Notes: a model not told the origin generated them from the letters alone. A stretch of DNA of 64,000 bases from Lachnospiraceae bacterium (GCA_910575445.1 CAJTFW010000001.1:682001-746000); one strand, 5' to 3'. Shown: positions 8,290 to 17,526, counted from the first letter of the stretch. Numbers and translations: made by a program.

Positions 8290-9549
8290 ATGAAAACAAA
8301 ATGGATGTGTATGATACTTATGCTTGCTTTGGCGCTTCCTCTGTCGGCCTGCGGGAACAGACAGGAGAATGGGAACAGCTCTGAAAATGGAGCCATAAAC
8401 ATGGAGCCGCAATCCATAGAAGATGATTTATCGGAAAATACCGGAAATGAAAGCAGCGAAATGAACGTGATGGATCAGCAGGATAACGGTACAGATAAAA
8501 ATATGATGGCGGTCAGTGGGTTCAAGGATTCCGCTTTTTCAGGAAAAGTCAGCGGCTGCTATTATGCCGATGGAAGCCGGATTATCGTTGCGGCGGATCA
8601 GCTTTATCTTTATGATACGGGGAAAGGCGAAACGATCGCAAGCGCGGATATTTCCATGGGAGATTTATGCGTACAGACCTTTACAGACGGCTACTTTGTT
8701 GTGGGCCAGGGAAAGGATGACAGCAGCAACGCTTCATTTGCCGCGTCAGAAAGCGGCGGTATCAATGGATACATACTGAATAAGGACTTTGCTGTTCAGG
8801 ATACCATTTCCTTTAGCGGATTATTAAATGATGATTTTATTCCGCAGATTACAGGAATCGCTGTTTCACAGGACGGAAAACAGGTTGCTTTCGGCGGACT
8901 TCAGGGGCTTTATCTTTATGATGTTTCTTCCCGGAAGGTTCGTACTATTCTGAACTATTCCGAAGAAGGCATGGCAGATAATATGCAGATTGTAACTATG
9001 GACAGCCTTACCTTTACAGGGAACAACACTTTAGTCTATGTAGGCATGGCTACAGATTCCTCCATTGGCGAAGATGGGGTCAGTGTTTATGGTACTGTAT
9101 CTACTGACAGCGCAAATCTTACGATTACCAAAAAGGGGGATTACAAGGTAGATACGGAAGAAGTGCAAAAGGGCGGAAACCTGCTTATTATGCCCCAGAG
9201 CTTTGACGAAAATAATGGAACCCTGCTGATGCTTGATACCATATCCAATACAGAAAATACAATGTCGTTCTCAAGCCGCAGTGAGGGAAAAGACGGTGTT
9301 TACTGCTCCGGGCAAGGAAAATATGTGGCTACTGCTGTTTTGGAGGAAAGCAGTGTTACAATCAACATTTATGATACGGCATCGGGAAAAAGTATCCATA
9401 CGGAAACCGTTCAGGACAGCAACAGCGCCTATTTTATGCGTATCCCTCAGATATTGATTTTAGATGAGTCCGGCACCTGTATCGTTGTGCTTGGACGGGG
9501 TATTGACGAGGTAAACACCTTGATAACAACCTTTGGCTTTGTGGGGTAA
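8290..9549 (+). CDS. Lipoprotein with beta-propeller-like domain
   Basis: 419 residues. Signal peptide with lipobox LSAC (Cys21). After a Ser/Asn/Glu-rich linker (about 22-75) come repeated strand motifs such as YADGSRIIVAADQLYLYDTGKGE, VSQDGKQVAFGGLQGLYLYDVSSRKV and SGQGKYVATAVLEESSVTINIYD, the pattern of WD40/YVTN-type propeller blades. Probably an extracytoplasmic binding or scaffold protein for the transporter. The start AAGGAGGACTAAAAATG overlaps the end of the previous gene region, and the ATPase gene starts six bases after its stop, so the three are one operon. Confidence 0.85.
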   Translation: MKTKWMCMILMLALALPLSACGNRQENGNSSENGAINMEPQSIEDDLSENTGNESSEMNVMDQQDNGTDKNMMAVSGFKDSAFSGKVSGCYYADGSRIIVAADQLYLYDTGKGETIASADISMGDLCVQTFTDGYFVVGQGKDDSSNASFAASESGGINGYILNKDFAVQDTISFSGLLNDDFIPQITGIAVSQDGKQVAFGGLQGLYLYDVSSRKVRTILNYSEEGMADNMQIVTMDSLTFTGNNTLVYVGMATDSSIGEDGVSVYGTVSTDSANLTITKKGDYKVDTEEVQKGGNLLIMPQSFDENNGTLLMLDTISNTENTMSFSSRSEGKDGVYCSGQGKYVATAVLEESSVTINIYDTASGKSIHTETVQDSNSAYFMRIPQILILDESGTCIVVLGRGIDEVNTLITTFGFVG

Positions 9550-9555
9550 TTCCCT

Positions 9556-10419
9556 ATGAAAATATCATTACGAAATGTTTCAAAGCAGTATAAGGGCAAG
9601 TATGCCCTGAAGGATTTTACCACGGAACTTACGGAGGGTGTCTATGGGCTTTTGGGCGCTAACGGTGCGGGAAAGACGACACTGATCAATATATTTGTGG
9701 GTATTTTGGGAAGCGATGGCGGAACGGTTTTGATTGACGGACAGGATGCAGGAACATTGGGTAAGGACTTCCTGTCAAAAATCGGATATATGCCGCAATA
9801 TCCTGTCTTCTACCGGGATTTTACAGTGATGGATTTTCTGCTGTATATGTGTGCGCTGAAAGGAATCCCTGATAAGCAGGGAAAAAAACGGGCTTTGGAG
9901 CTTCTTAGCATTGTCAATCTTTCAGATGCGAAAGAGAAAAAGATAGGCGCTCTTTCCGGTGGTATGCGGCAGAGGGTCGGCATTGTCCAGGCGATGCTGG
10001 GCAATCCTGAAATTCTTATTTTGGATGAGCCGACAGCAGGGCTTGATCCCAGTGAACGTATCCGCTTCCGCAACCTGATCTCAAAATTCGCCCAGGGGCG
10101 GACCGTTTTGCTGGCCACCCATATCGTTTCCGATGTGGAGTGTATTGCAAAGGAGATTATGATCTTAAAGGATGGCTCCTTAATAACCCAGGGAACGACC
10201 GACACATTAGAACAGAATATCTATGGGAAAGTGTGGGAGGTGACAGTAAATGGGGAAGACGCTGCCAGACTTGGCAGCCAATATTATGTCAGCAATATGA
10301 AACAGCAGGGGGAACGCTTTTTAGTAAGAATCGTAAGCGATATGCTGCCTGCTTCAGACGCAGTAAAGGTTTCCCCTAACCTAGAAGATGTATTTTTGTA
10401 TTATTTCTGTGGGCAATGA
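9556..10419 (+). CDS. ABC transporter ATP-binding protein
   Basis: 287 residues. Walker A GANGAGKTT near residue 35, Q-loop YMPQYP, signature LSGGMRQRVG, Walker B ILILDEPTAGLDP and switch His in LLATHIVSD are all present. This is the ABC-2/drug or lantibiotic-immunity type of ATPase, which powers the two membrane proteins encoded downstream. There is no strong ribosome site; the start six bases after the preceding stop suggests translational coupling. The stop codon lies within a short direct repeat that flanks a palindromic element (10411-10491). Confidence 0.93.
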   Translation: MKISLRNVSKQYKGKYALKDFTTELTEGVYGLLGANGAGKTTLINIFVGILGSDGGTVLIDGQDAGTLGKDFLSKIGYMPQYPVFYRDFTVMDFLLYMCALKGIPDKQGKKRALELLSIVNLSDAKEKKIGALSGGMRQRVGIVQAMLGNPEILILDEPTAGLDPSERIRFRNLISKFAQGRTVLLATHIVSDVECIAKEIMILKDGSLITQGTTDTLEQNIYGKVWEVTVNGEDAARLGSQYYVSNMKQQGERFLVRIVSDMLPASDAVKVSPNLEDVFLYYFCGQ

Positions 10420-10491
10420 GCCAGGCGGACATGCTTGCATGTCCATTTGGCGAATGCCGCAAGAGTCGCAAGACCCTCCGCGGGCAATGAG
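10411..10491. repeat. Palindromic element bounded by 10-bp direct repeats
   Basis: GGGCAATGAG occurs at 10411-10420 and again at 10482-10491. Between them are a perfect palindrome, GGACATGC-TT-GCATGTCC (10427-10444), and further GC-rich pairs. The first direct repeat contains the stop codon of the ATPase gene. The start GCAATGAGCC recurs at 43191-43200 before another hairpin cluster, so this may be a small dispersed element. Confidence 0.5.
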
Positions 10492-10507
10492 TTAAGGGAG
10501 AGAGCAT

Positions 10508-11788
10508 ATGACACGCTTAATCAAATATGAATTTTACAAATTATTCTGCAAGCGGTCAATACTTGTTGTATTCCTATTGTTCAGTGTAATAAACCTGTTC
10601 AAAATAAACAGCGAATTCCACTCGTATTCCTACCTGGCGGACGGAAATGACAGCCGCAGCTGGAACCGCGTGTATTGGCAGCTTTATGAGGATTACAAAG
10701 GAGAGATCACTGCTGAAAAAATCGATCATCTTCTTTCCATATATCAGCCGTTAGCAGACGCTACGGCTGATATGACAGCAAGTACAGCCAAAGACAATCC
10801 AGATATGATGACAGGGAATATATACAGTGACCGGAATATCCTGGAAAAATACTATGTGGAACCTATGGAATATTTCTATCATTATCGGACTTATGCCCTT
10901 CAAGTGGCAGAGAGGGCAAAGGAAAATGCTGCTGTTTACAAAGAACGGGGGCAGATTGTAGAAGTACGTAAAAACAGTGTGATCTATCATCTTTATTCAG
11001 GGCGGAGCATAAAAGACTTTGCCTATGAGGAGATGTATAACTATTATCTGAACTATGATTTTTCGGGCATATTGGTTTTATTTCTTTGCCTGTACGGGGT
11101 TATCAGTACCTTTGTCTGCGAAAAGGAAACACAGATGGATATGCTGCTGCTGACAAATCCGGGCGGCGGTAAAATGACCACATTTGCTAAAATTGCTGCG
11201 GCTTCTTTGTTTGTAATCAGTGTGGCCATATGGTTTTCTGTTGTGGATTATATTGGTTTTGTGTATTTCTTCGGAACGGCGGAAGGAGGAAATCTTCCGC
11301 TGTATGCTGTCAGGAATTTCAGCACGGCTGCGGTAAACTGTAAGTTATGGCAATATGCGATTCTGTCCGCAGTGATAAGGGCAGTGGGCGTATGGACGAT
11401 GAGCATGGTGTTTCTATTGATTTCCTTGTTTGGGCACAGTGCCCTTGTTCCGTTTGTTGCTGATTTTGGAGCAGCCTTGTGTTTTATTATTACAGGTGCG
11501 TCGCAGAGCTGTTTCAGTAATACCTGGCTCAAGATTATAAACCCATATTCGCTGCTTGCTAACCGCATACTATTTGGCAAGACCGAGTTTATTGATTTTG
11601 CAGGATATCCGGTACAGAGCTTCCAGGCAGCAATTATTTTTGCCATAACCGCAGGGGTGATTTCCATAACGGCAATGATGATGTTTTCTAAAAGGAACTC
11701 TTATATTTTCTGCTGGATGGTAAAGTCGCGAAGGCGCACGAGAGGAACTTTCATGAGTGCCCTTTCGAATGAAAGTTCCTCTCATTAA
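10508..11788 (+). CDS. ABC-2 type permease with large extracytoplasmic insert
   Basis: 426 residues. One membrane helix at about residues 17-33, then an extracytoplasmic insert of about 150 residues rich in charged helices, then about five further helices (for example FSGILVLFLCLYGVIST, AASLFVISVAIWFSVVDYI and AAIIFAITAGVISITAMMMF). This is longer than LanE/LanG immunity permeases. It should pair with the ATPase upstream and the permease downstream. Oddly, its last 23 codons are written inside a 91-bp hairpin (11720-11810), giving a basic tail KSRRRTRGTFMSALSNESS that may be an acquired extension. Confidence 0.85.
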   Translation: MTRLIKYEFYKLFCKRSILVVFLLFSVINLFKINSEFHSYSYLADGNDSRSWNRVYWQLYEDYKGEITAEKIDHLLSIYQPLADATADMTASTAKDNPDMMTGNIYSDRNILEKYYVEPMEYFYHYRTYALQVAERAKENAAVYKERGQIVEVRKNSVIYHLYSGRSIKDFAYEEMYNYYLNYDFSGILVLFLCLYGVISTFVCEKETQMDMLLLTNPGGGKMTTFAKIAAASLFVISVAIWFSVVDYIGFVYFFGTAEGGNLPLYAVRNFSTAAVNCKLWQYAILSAVIRAVGVWTMSMVFLLISLFGHSALVPFVADFGAALCFIITGASQSCFSNTWLKIINPYSLLANRILFGKTEFIDFAGYPVQSFQAAIIFAITAGVISITAMMMFSKRNSYIFCWMVKSRRRTRGTFMSALSNESSSH

Positions 11789-11810
11789 ATGTGCGCCGAA
11801 GTGACTTTAC
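11720..11810. repeat. 91-bp hairpin spanning the 3' end of the permease gene
   Basis: GTAAAGTC (11720) pairs with GACTTTAC (to 11810), GGCGCAC (11733) with GTGCGCC (11791), and AGAGGAACTTTCAT (11741) with ATGAAAGTTCCTCT (11769), leaving a 14-base loop. The stop codon of the permease is inside the right arm. There is no T-run, so it is more like an inserted palindromic repeat or an RNA-processing/stabilising structure than a terminator. Confidence 0.75.
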
Positions 11811-11852
11811 CCTTTAGTGCTGTTGCGCAGCGATTTTAAATAGGAGGATAAA

Positions 11853-13862
11853 ATGTCTGGATTTATGTACGAAGTAAAAAAGATTATGCTCTGGCAAAGG
11901 GGGCTGTTCTATATTGCCCTTGTCCTGCTCCTTGGCATGGTCTGGCTTGCCTTGTCCGACAACCCTGTAGATATAGCGATGGAGCAGTATAAAAATGAAT
12001 ATGAATGGTATCTGGAAAAGGTAAACGGATACTGCACCGAGGAATCTTCCCTTTATCTGGAGCAGGAGGCGGAGAGGATTGCAAAAGCGAAGGAGAGGCA
12101 GAACAGCCTTTTGGAGAACTACTATGACAAGAAGATCAGTGAAAGTGAATATAAAAAAGAGAGCCGGGAAATAGAGAAGGTTCTGGAGCATCAAAACGGA
12201 TTTGAGGTTATCTATCAGCAATATCTCTATATCTGCGAAAATGCGGGGAACCGCTGTTTTCTCCAGACAAACGGATGGATGGGGCTTCTTGGCAAAGGTA
12301 CGCTTAATTTTATTCTCTTCCTTGGCATTTTGCTGATTGTTACGCCTGTTTTCTGTTCTGAGTACAGCTGCCAGATGGACACCCTGATCCTGACTGCAAG
12401 AAAGGGGCGAAAAAGCGCTCTGTATAAGCTGCTCATTATGATTGCGGTTGTCCTTTTCTTATCGCTTAGTATCTCGCTTATTGAATATGGGTTTTACAGG
12501 TTCAAATACGGACTGCCAGATGGGGATTATCCGATTCAGAGCATTCGTTACTTTGCAGACAGCAGCAAGGATATGTCGCTGCTGGAGGGATATGTATCGA
12601 TAGGGCTGCTTCGGATGTTTGGCGGTGTGTTTCTTACGATACTCCTGATGTTCATTTCCGTTTTGACAAAAAAGTATACACTCACCCTGCTGACTGGTGC
12701 GGTGTCCGTGATGATTCCCTATATAGGCTTATCAAAAACCAGCTTTTATCGTCTGCCGCTGCCACTGCCGTTTCTGCTTGGAACAGACTTTTTTACAGGG
12801 GATATTGTTATGAACGATGCCCTGACGGGTGATGAGAAAATTATTTTTGCGGAGGTTGACACGGTTACGCTATGGACCTTGCTCTTTGTATCCGTGCTTT
12901 TGTGTACTTTGGCCGTTGTCTGGATTTTACGGCGCAATTCTAACAGATGGCTGATAAAATCAGGGCAGAAGAAGTGTGGGGCGGTTTTCGTTGTCATGTT
13001 TGGTCTGGCATTGGCAGTGACGGGATGTGCAGGCCGTGGAAAAAAGGGAAGCGTTGTCTATAATTCATCGGCAGTCTATGACTGTATGGGTTATGAAATC
13101 ATACGAGATGAAGGGAATTTTGATTATTCTCTCAAAAATACTTCCACGGGGGAAACATATCCTTTCGCACGTTCCCCTATGTTTGGGGTATTTTCTGATG
13201 ACGAAAAAATATGTGCGTTTTATGTGTGTCCGCCATATCTGTATTACACCACATCGGTTATGGAAAGCTATGTCAACCGGGTGGGAAACTATAACAGCAA
13301 TATAACGAAAGTGTCGGTTGTAGAGCTGAATCTGAATACCTTTGAGGAAAAAACAATCTTTGAGCAGATGACGAATTCCGGGCGTTCTCTTTTGGGCATT
13401 GACTATGAAACGGGGGATAAATGGAAGTTCCTGGATTTTCACCACGCTTTTTTCCTGAATGACGACAGCCTGTTTTTCATTGGCAATGATGGCATAACAA
13501 AAGTAAACCAGTATACCGGAAAAACTGTAAAGCTTGACATTCCTGCAAACGGAAATATTTCATTCGACGGGGAAAGCATCTTTTACAAAAATGAACAGGG
13601 AGTTTTAACAAGATATGACGTTTCCGGTAATGAAACTTACACTTATGAAAATATAGTTGCATATGATTTCTGCATAGATGAGCAGTCAATCTATTATGTT
13701 TCTAGGACGGATGGAGGAGACTTGTATTCCTGCGGCAAGGACGGGAATCACAAGGAATTGGTCAGTCATATACCTGCAATGTCTGTTACCTGTGATACAG
13801 AAAATATTTATGTGTTATCAAAAGAAAGTGGTGAGGAAATCGTTTTACCAAAAAGCCATTGA
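11853..13862 (+). CDS. ABC-2 type permease fused to a lipoprotein-like propeller domain
   Basis: 669 residues. The first 360 residues form a permease: helix near 18-36, an extracytoplasmic coiled-coil insert (40-140, many Glu/Lys), then helices near 148-168, 191-212, 250-272, 275-292 and 338-358. Residues 375-394 (GAVFVVMFGLALAVTGCAG) form a last hydrophobic segment that ends exactly like a lipobox, with Cys392. The remaining 275 residues are beta-propeller-like, with repeats such as YDFCIDEQSIYYVSRTDGGDLYSCGKDG. It looks like a permease joined in frame to a former lipoprotein. TAGGAGG precedes the start. It is the second membrane subunit of the operon. Confidence 0.85.
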   Translation: MSGFMYEVKKIMLWQRGLFYIALVLLLGMVWLALSDNPVDIAMEQYKNEYEWYLEKVNGYCTEESSLYLEQEAERIAKAKERQNSLLENYYDKKISESEYKKESREIEKVLEHQNGFEVIYQQYLYICENAGNRCFLQTNGWMGLLGKGTLNFILFLGILLIVTPVFCSEYSCQMDTLILTARKGRKSALYKLLIMIAVVLFLSLSISLIEYGFYRFKYGLPDGDYPIQSIRYFADSSKDMSLLEGYVSIGLLRMFGGVFLTILLMFISVLTKKYTLTLLTGAVSVMIPYIGLSKTSFYRLPLPLPFLLGTDFFTGDIVMNDALTGDEKIIFAEVDTVTLWTLLFVSVLLCTLAVVWILRRNSNRWLIKSGQKKCGAVFVVMFGLALAVTGCAGRGKKGSVVYNSSAVYDCMGYEIIRDEGNFDYSLKNTSTGETYPFARSPMFGVFSDDEKICAFYVCPPYLYYTTSVMESYVNRVGNYNSNITKVSVVELNLNTFEEKTIFEQMTNSGRSLLGIDYETGDKWKFLDFHHAFFLNDDSLFFIGNDGITKVNQYTGKTVKLDIPANGNISFDGESIFYKNEQGVLTRYDVSGNETYTYENIVAYDFCIDEQSIYYVSRTDGGDLYSCGKDGNHKELVSHIPAMSVTCDTENIYVLSKESGEEIVLPKSH

Positions 13863-13910
13863 TTCCCGCGGAGATGTTGACTTATTCCAGATTGAGGAAC
13901 AAATGCGGCA

Positions 13911-14720
13911 ATGAACAGGAAACAATACCAAAAGAGAAAAAAACTCAGGAAGAGAAAGATGAAGCGGCTTATGATTGCGTATCTTCTAAGGGCAATCGTC
14001 ATACTGATACCAATTATAATGATGATACTTATGGTTTGCGGATGTCTTTACATATACGAGAGATTTACAAAGGAAGATGAAAAGGTAAATAAATACACGG
14101 ATATATACACAGATAGAAACGCAGACAACGAGATTGCTCCTGTTGCTTCAGCAGAGAATAATGCCCCAGAGTTTTGTGTTGTCGTGGATGCAGGGCATGG
14201 AGGAAGTGACGGAGGCACTGTTAGCGGCAAGGCAGTAGAAAAGGATATTAACCTTTCCGTTGCATGGAAGCTGAAAGCTATTCTGGAGAATGACAATATA
14301 GAAGTTATTCTGACCAGAAGCTCCGATGAAAATATAAGCCTTGCAAATCGTACTTCTGTTGCAAATGGCTCCAATGCAGATTTTTTTATCAGTCTTCATT
14401 GCAATTACTATGAGAAAGATACCCAGATAGCAGGCTTGGAATGTTATTACAACAATTCAAATGAGACAGAAAGTAAAGAATATGCAGAAAGTATCATCGA
14501 CGCAGTTTCGCTAAGTGAGGATATTGAAACGAGGTATGCAAAAACAGAGGGCTATTATGTTTTGCGAAACACGCAAATGCCCGCTGTTTTGGTAGAAATG
14601 GGATTTCTCTCAAATGATTCTGAGAGTCAAAAGCTGTTGGATGACGATTATCAGGAAAGTTTGGCACAGAGAATTGCAGAAGGAATTTCCAATGAAATAA
14701 AGAGAGGAGAGAATCTGTGA
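13911..14720 (+). CDS. N-acetylmuramoyl-L-alanine amidase (Amidase_3, CwlD-like)
   Basis: 269 residues. A basic start and one membrane helix (about 22-45) anchor it facing outward. The Amidase_3 domain (about 80-265) has the zinc ligands: His in VVDAGHGGSDGG, Glu in KAVEKDINLS and His in ISLHCNYY, plus the catalytic Glu in LVEMGFLSN. It cleaves the amide bond between muramic acid and the stem peptide. It sits 48 bases after the fused permease in the same operon, so wall remodelling seems to be part of the response controlled by the two-component pair. GAGG precedes the start at moderate distance. Confidence 0.9.
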   Translation: MNRKQYQKRKKLRKRKMKRLMIAYLLRAIVILIPIIMMILMVCGCLYIYERFTKEDEKVNKYTDIYTDRNADNEIAPVASAENNAPEFCVVVDAGHGGSDGGTVSGKAVEKDINLSVAWKLKAILENDNIEVILTRSSDENISLANRTSVANGSNADFFISLHCNYYEKDTQIAGLECYYNNSNETESKEYAESIIDAVSLSEDIETRYAKTEGYYVLRNTQMPAVLVEMGFLSNDSESQKLLDDDYQESLAQRIAEGISNEIKRGENL

Positions 14721-14878
14721 AGAACAATAAAAAAGGCGATAGAGCCCAAATTGAGATAGAGCTGTTGCTCCAAAAAGCGCTTGGAGTACAACAGGAACCA
14801 AATCAGCAATTAAATGATTCAATTATCCGTCAATACGAAAAAAGAATGGAACAGGGGAGAGGATCAGATTCTGGGTGA
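14717..14878 (+). CDS. 53-residue protein coupled to the amidase gene
   Basis: GTG start overlapping the amidase stop (GTGA) with AGAGGAG just upstream, which is a good translation-coupling arrangement. The product is soluble, charged and probably helical (QIEIELLLQKALGVQQEPNQ, then IRQYEKRME). I do not recognise a family. The short length, coupling and position at the operon end suggest a small accessory protein. Confidence 0.5.
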   Translation: MKNNKKGDRAQIEIELLLQKALGVQQEPNQQLNDSIIRQYEKRMEQGRGSDSG

Positions 14879-14898
14879 CGGAAGAATAAAATTCTATA

Positions 14899-16434
14899 TC
14901 AGCTTGGCGGATTGAGCAATCGAAATGAGAACAGTAGATAGAGCCGCTCATCAGGATCATCCAGATTGATATTGATTATGGACTGGATCTTTTTCAGACG
15001 GTATATCAGAGTAGTGCGATGGATGATCATTATTTTTGAGGTTTTTGAGATATCGCGTTCATTCAGGAGAAAAGCATGCAGAGTAGGATAATACTGCGTG
15101 TTTTTTTCTTTATCATATTCGATCAAGGTAAGTAGTTCTGGAGAGATCAGATATTCGGCAGGCAGTTCCGGGGGAAGATTTTTTACCAGATAGTCCAGCA
15201 CACAGGCAGAGAAGGAGACAGTCCACTGTTCATTGTGCAGGTAAAATGCTTTTTCAAGTGCAAGATCTGCCTGACAAAACGCAAATTTCAGTTCTTCAAT
15301 TTTGCGGATTGGAGAAGAAATTCCGGCATAGAGAAAATAGTCCCGACAGAGCGGCGCAAGAAGATGCCGCACCTGGGAGACAGGAAGATTTTCTCTGCTT
15401 AAATTCAAAATCATACATTGTTGGTGTTTTATATACATAATATAGCTGTTTGGAAAACGCTGAAACAGATCGCTGTGCAGAACATGTCCCAGAATCTCTG
15501 TGGAATCTGGAGACTGGCTTTGGAACCGCACGCACAGATACTGGTCGGATTTCTTCCATTTCAGAGTTTCCAGCAAAAGAGAGAGGTCCGCCGCATCCAG
15601 TGTCTGTCCGGTCAGAAGGGAATATACAATGTCGTCGATGCTGTGGTATTCCTGATACATGCTGCGATTTTGATTGTTCAGGATCAGCATGGTTCGCTGT
15701 GCCAGGCATTCTGCGATCAGAAAGTGGCTTGGGCGAAAGGGCTGGTTAGTCTCAATGATCAGGAGCCGGCCCTGATACAGCGATCCGTTCCACAGATTCA
15801 CATATATACACCGCTCCGACTCCGGCTGGTGGCAGGAGATCCAGAGTTCGGCTCTTCTGTGGGTATAGGATTTCAGATAGTCGGCGTCGTATTGGAAAGA
15901 ATCAATGAATTTTCGGGGAATGAATCTCTTAGAGGACGTGGATATATTTTCCGGGGGCATAACCTGCGGCAGATCATCGGACATAGCCGTGATGATAAAC
16001 CAGTCGTCATGAATACAGATAGGATTGCCCAGGAGTGATTCTCCGAAATTACACAGGTCGTTCAGACCGGCATTTGATAACACCAGCTGATTGAGCTGAT
16101 TTTCCTGTTCCTGATAACGCTGAAACAGCTCCAGAAGCTGCTCTAGCAGCTGTTCAGGAGAATTTTGGGGACAGAAGATGTGATTGGCTTTTCCTTTCCG
16201 GGGTGACGAACAGAGATAGGAATAGCGGTCCGCGGGAAATTGATCCTTCATTTCTTCGGTAAGTATATAGATCAGGTTAGGATTCAGTTTGGTCTGTCCA
16301 GAATAGATGCGCACCCCCTGATAGCTTTGGTGTTCATTGGCGGTCTTGATTTTATAATCCCATTTTAAAAGGTCAAATTGTTCAGCGATCATCTGCAACG
16401 TTGGTTGGAGACGCGGAAAATTTGCAGGTTTCAT
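14899..16434 (-). CDS. PucR/CdaR-type transcriptional regulator
   Basis: 511 residues on the minus strand, divergent from the methyl-transfer operon. The C-terminal segment NERDISKTSKIMIIHRTTLIYRLKKI is the PucR-type helix-turn-helix (HTH_30), and DDPDERLYLLFSFRLL is the usual closing helix. The N-terminal 350 residues contain a GAF-like sensor region (LGNPICIHDDWFIITAMS). Regulators of this shape activate catabolic genes in response to substrate. The 216-bp divergent spacer with the operon is the natural site of action; the ligand is probably the methylated substrate. Confidence 0.85.
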   Translation of the reverse strand: MKPANFPRLQPTLQMIAEQFDLLKWDYKIKTANEHQSYQGVRIYSGQTKLNPNLIYILTEEMKDQFPADRYSYLCSSPRKGKANHIFCPQNSPEQLLEQLLELFQRYQEQENQLNQLVLSNAGLNDLCNFGESLLGNPICIHDDWFIITAMSDDLPQVMPPENISTSSKRFIPRKFIDSFQYDADYLKSYTHRRAELWISCHQPESERCIYVNLWNGSLYQGRLLIIETNQPFRPSHFLIAECLAQRTMLILNNQNRSMYQEYHSIDDIVYSLLTGQTLDAADLSLLLETLKWKKSDQYLCVRFQSQSPDSTEILGHVLHSDLFQRFPNSYIMYIKHQQCMILNLSRENLPVSQVRHLLAPLCRDYFLYAGISSPIRKIEELKFAFCQADLALEKAFYLHNEQWTVSFSACVLDYLVKNLPPELPAEYLISPELLTLIEYDKEKNTQYYPTLHAFLLNERDISKTSKIMIIHRTTLIYRLKKIQSIININLDDPDERLYLLFSFRLLNPPS

Positions 16435-16536
16435 GTTTCACCTCGTCTGTTTTTCTTTATTTTATCCTCAATTATAAGGAAAGTAAATACCTAAAATATA
16501 TGTTTTGTGGAACTTTTTTAAATATATTTGAATAAA

Positions 16537-16566
16537 TTGACAGAATAAAATTGTTAATGATAGTAT
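16537..16566 (+). promoter_or_regulatory. Sigma-A-like promoter of the methyl-transfer operon
   Basis: TTGACA at 16537-16542 and TAGTAT at 16561-16566 with an 18-bp spacer, about 85 bases before the first gene. The surrounding 16435-16650 spacer is very AT-rich. The -10 box is imperfect, as expected for an activator-dependent promoter under the divergent PucR-type regulator. Confidence 0.5.
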
Positions 16567-16650
16567 CTTATATGAAAAGTGCATAAATAATTAGAAAATA
16601 TAATAAATTTTTTTCATCTAAAATGAGGATTCTATAAGGAGGTAACTACT

Positions 16651-17460
16651 ATGATTATCATCGGTGAGAAAATCAACGGCTCGATTCCAGTGGTTGCAGA
16701 TGCGATTGCTATGCGGGATGCAAAGTTCATTCAGCAGCGAGCCATAGCTCAGGAAAAAGCCGGAGCGACTTTTATCGACTGCTGCGCATCGGTGCCGGAG
16801 GCGGAGGAAGTAGAGACGCTGCACTGGATGATCGACTGCATTCAGGAGGTTACGGATCTTCCTGTTGCAGTGGACAGTCCCAGTGCAGAGGTTCTGAGGG
16901 AAGTATGGAAATTTTGCAAAAGACCGGGCCTGATTAATTCAGTATCTGGAGAGGGAGATAAGATTGACAAGCTCTTTCCGATACTGGCAGAAAATAAGGG
17001 CTGGCAGGTCATTGCGCTTCTGTCGGATGATACGGGGATTCCGAAAAATGCCGCAGACCGCCTGAAGGTTTTTGACAGGATTATGGCAAAAGCGAAGGAA
17101 TACGAGATTGCGCCCGACCGTATCCATATTGATCCGCTGGTTGAAATGCTCTGCACATCGGAAAATGGAATCGAGACAAATATCGAAGTGATTTCCACCG
17201 TGCGTGAGAGATATCCTTCGATTCATATTACAGCTGCCGTTTCCAATATTTCGTTCAATCTGCCAGTGCGCAAAATGATTAATCTCGGCTTTACTGTACT
17301 GGCCATGAATGCAGGGCTTGACAGTGCGATTCTTGACCCGACGAACCGTGACATGATGGGCCTGATCTATGCAACGGAAGCTCTGCTTGGACTGGATGAT
17401 TATTGCATGGAGTATATCGGCGCCTATCGGGAAGGACTGTTTGGACCGGTGAAAAAATAA
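16651..17460 (+). CDS. Methyltetrahydrofolate:corrinoid methyltransferase
   Basis: 269 residues, the size of MtgA/MtvA/AcsE-type enzymes with the dihydropteroate-synthase-like TIM barrel. It opens with IIGEKINGSIP and contains FIDCCASVPEAEE, VDSPS, GLINSVSGE, HIDPLVEML and SNISFNLPVRKMIN, all family landmarks for folate binding. It moves the methyl group between the corrinoid protein and tetrahydrofolate, here most likely loading it onto H4folate. TAAGGAGGT precedes ATG 16651. First gene of the operon; the corrinoid protein gene follows after 66 bases. Confidence 0.9.
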   Translation: MIIIGEKINGSIPVVADAIAMRDAKFIQQRAIAQEKAGATFIDCCASVPEAEEVETLHWMIDCIQEVTDLPVAVDSPSAEVLREVWKFCKRPGLINSVSGEGDKIDKLFPILAENKGWQVIALLSDDTGIPKNAADRLKVFDRIMAKAKEYEIAPDRIHIDPLVEMLCTSENGIETNIEVISTVRERYPSIHITAAVSNISFNLPVRKMINLGFTVLAMNAGLDSAILDPTNRDMMGLIYATEALLGLDDYCMEYIGAYREGLFGPVKK

Positions 17461-17526
17461 GTGTTTTACAGTGACTGTGTGTCCACTGTGAGCGGAATAG
17501 ATAACAAATAGAAAGGGGAAACAAAC

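Noticed and set aside
15418-16038. 206-codon open frame on the + strand opposite the PucR-type regulator
   Set aside because: No ribosome site or recognisable motif, and it mirrors the coding periodicity of the minus-strand gene.
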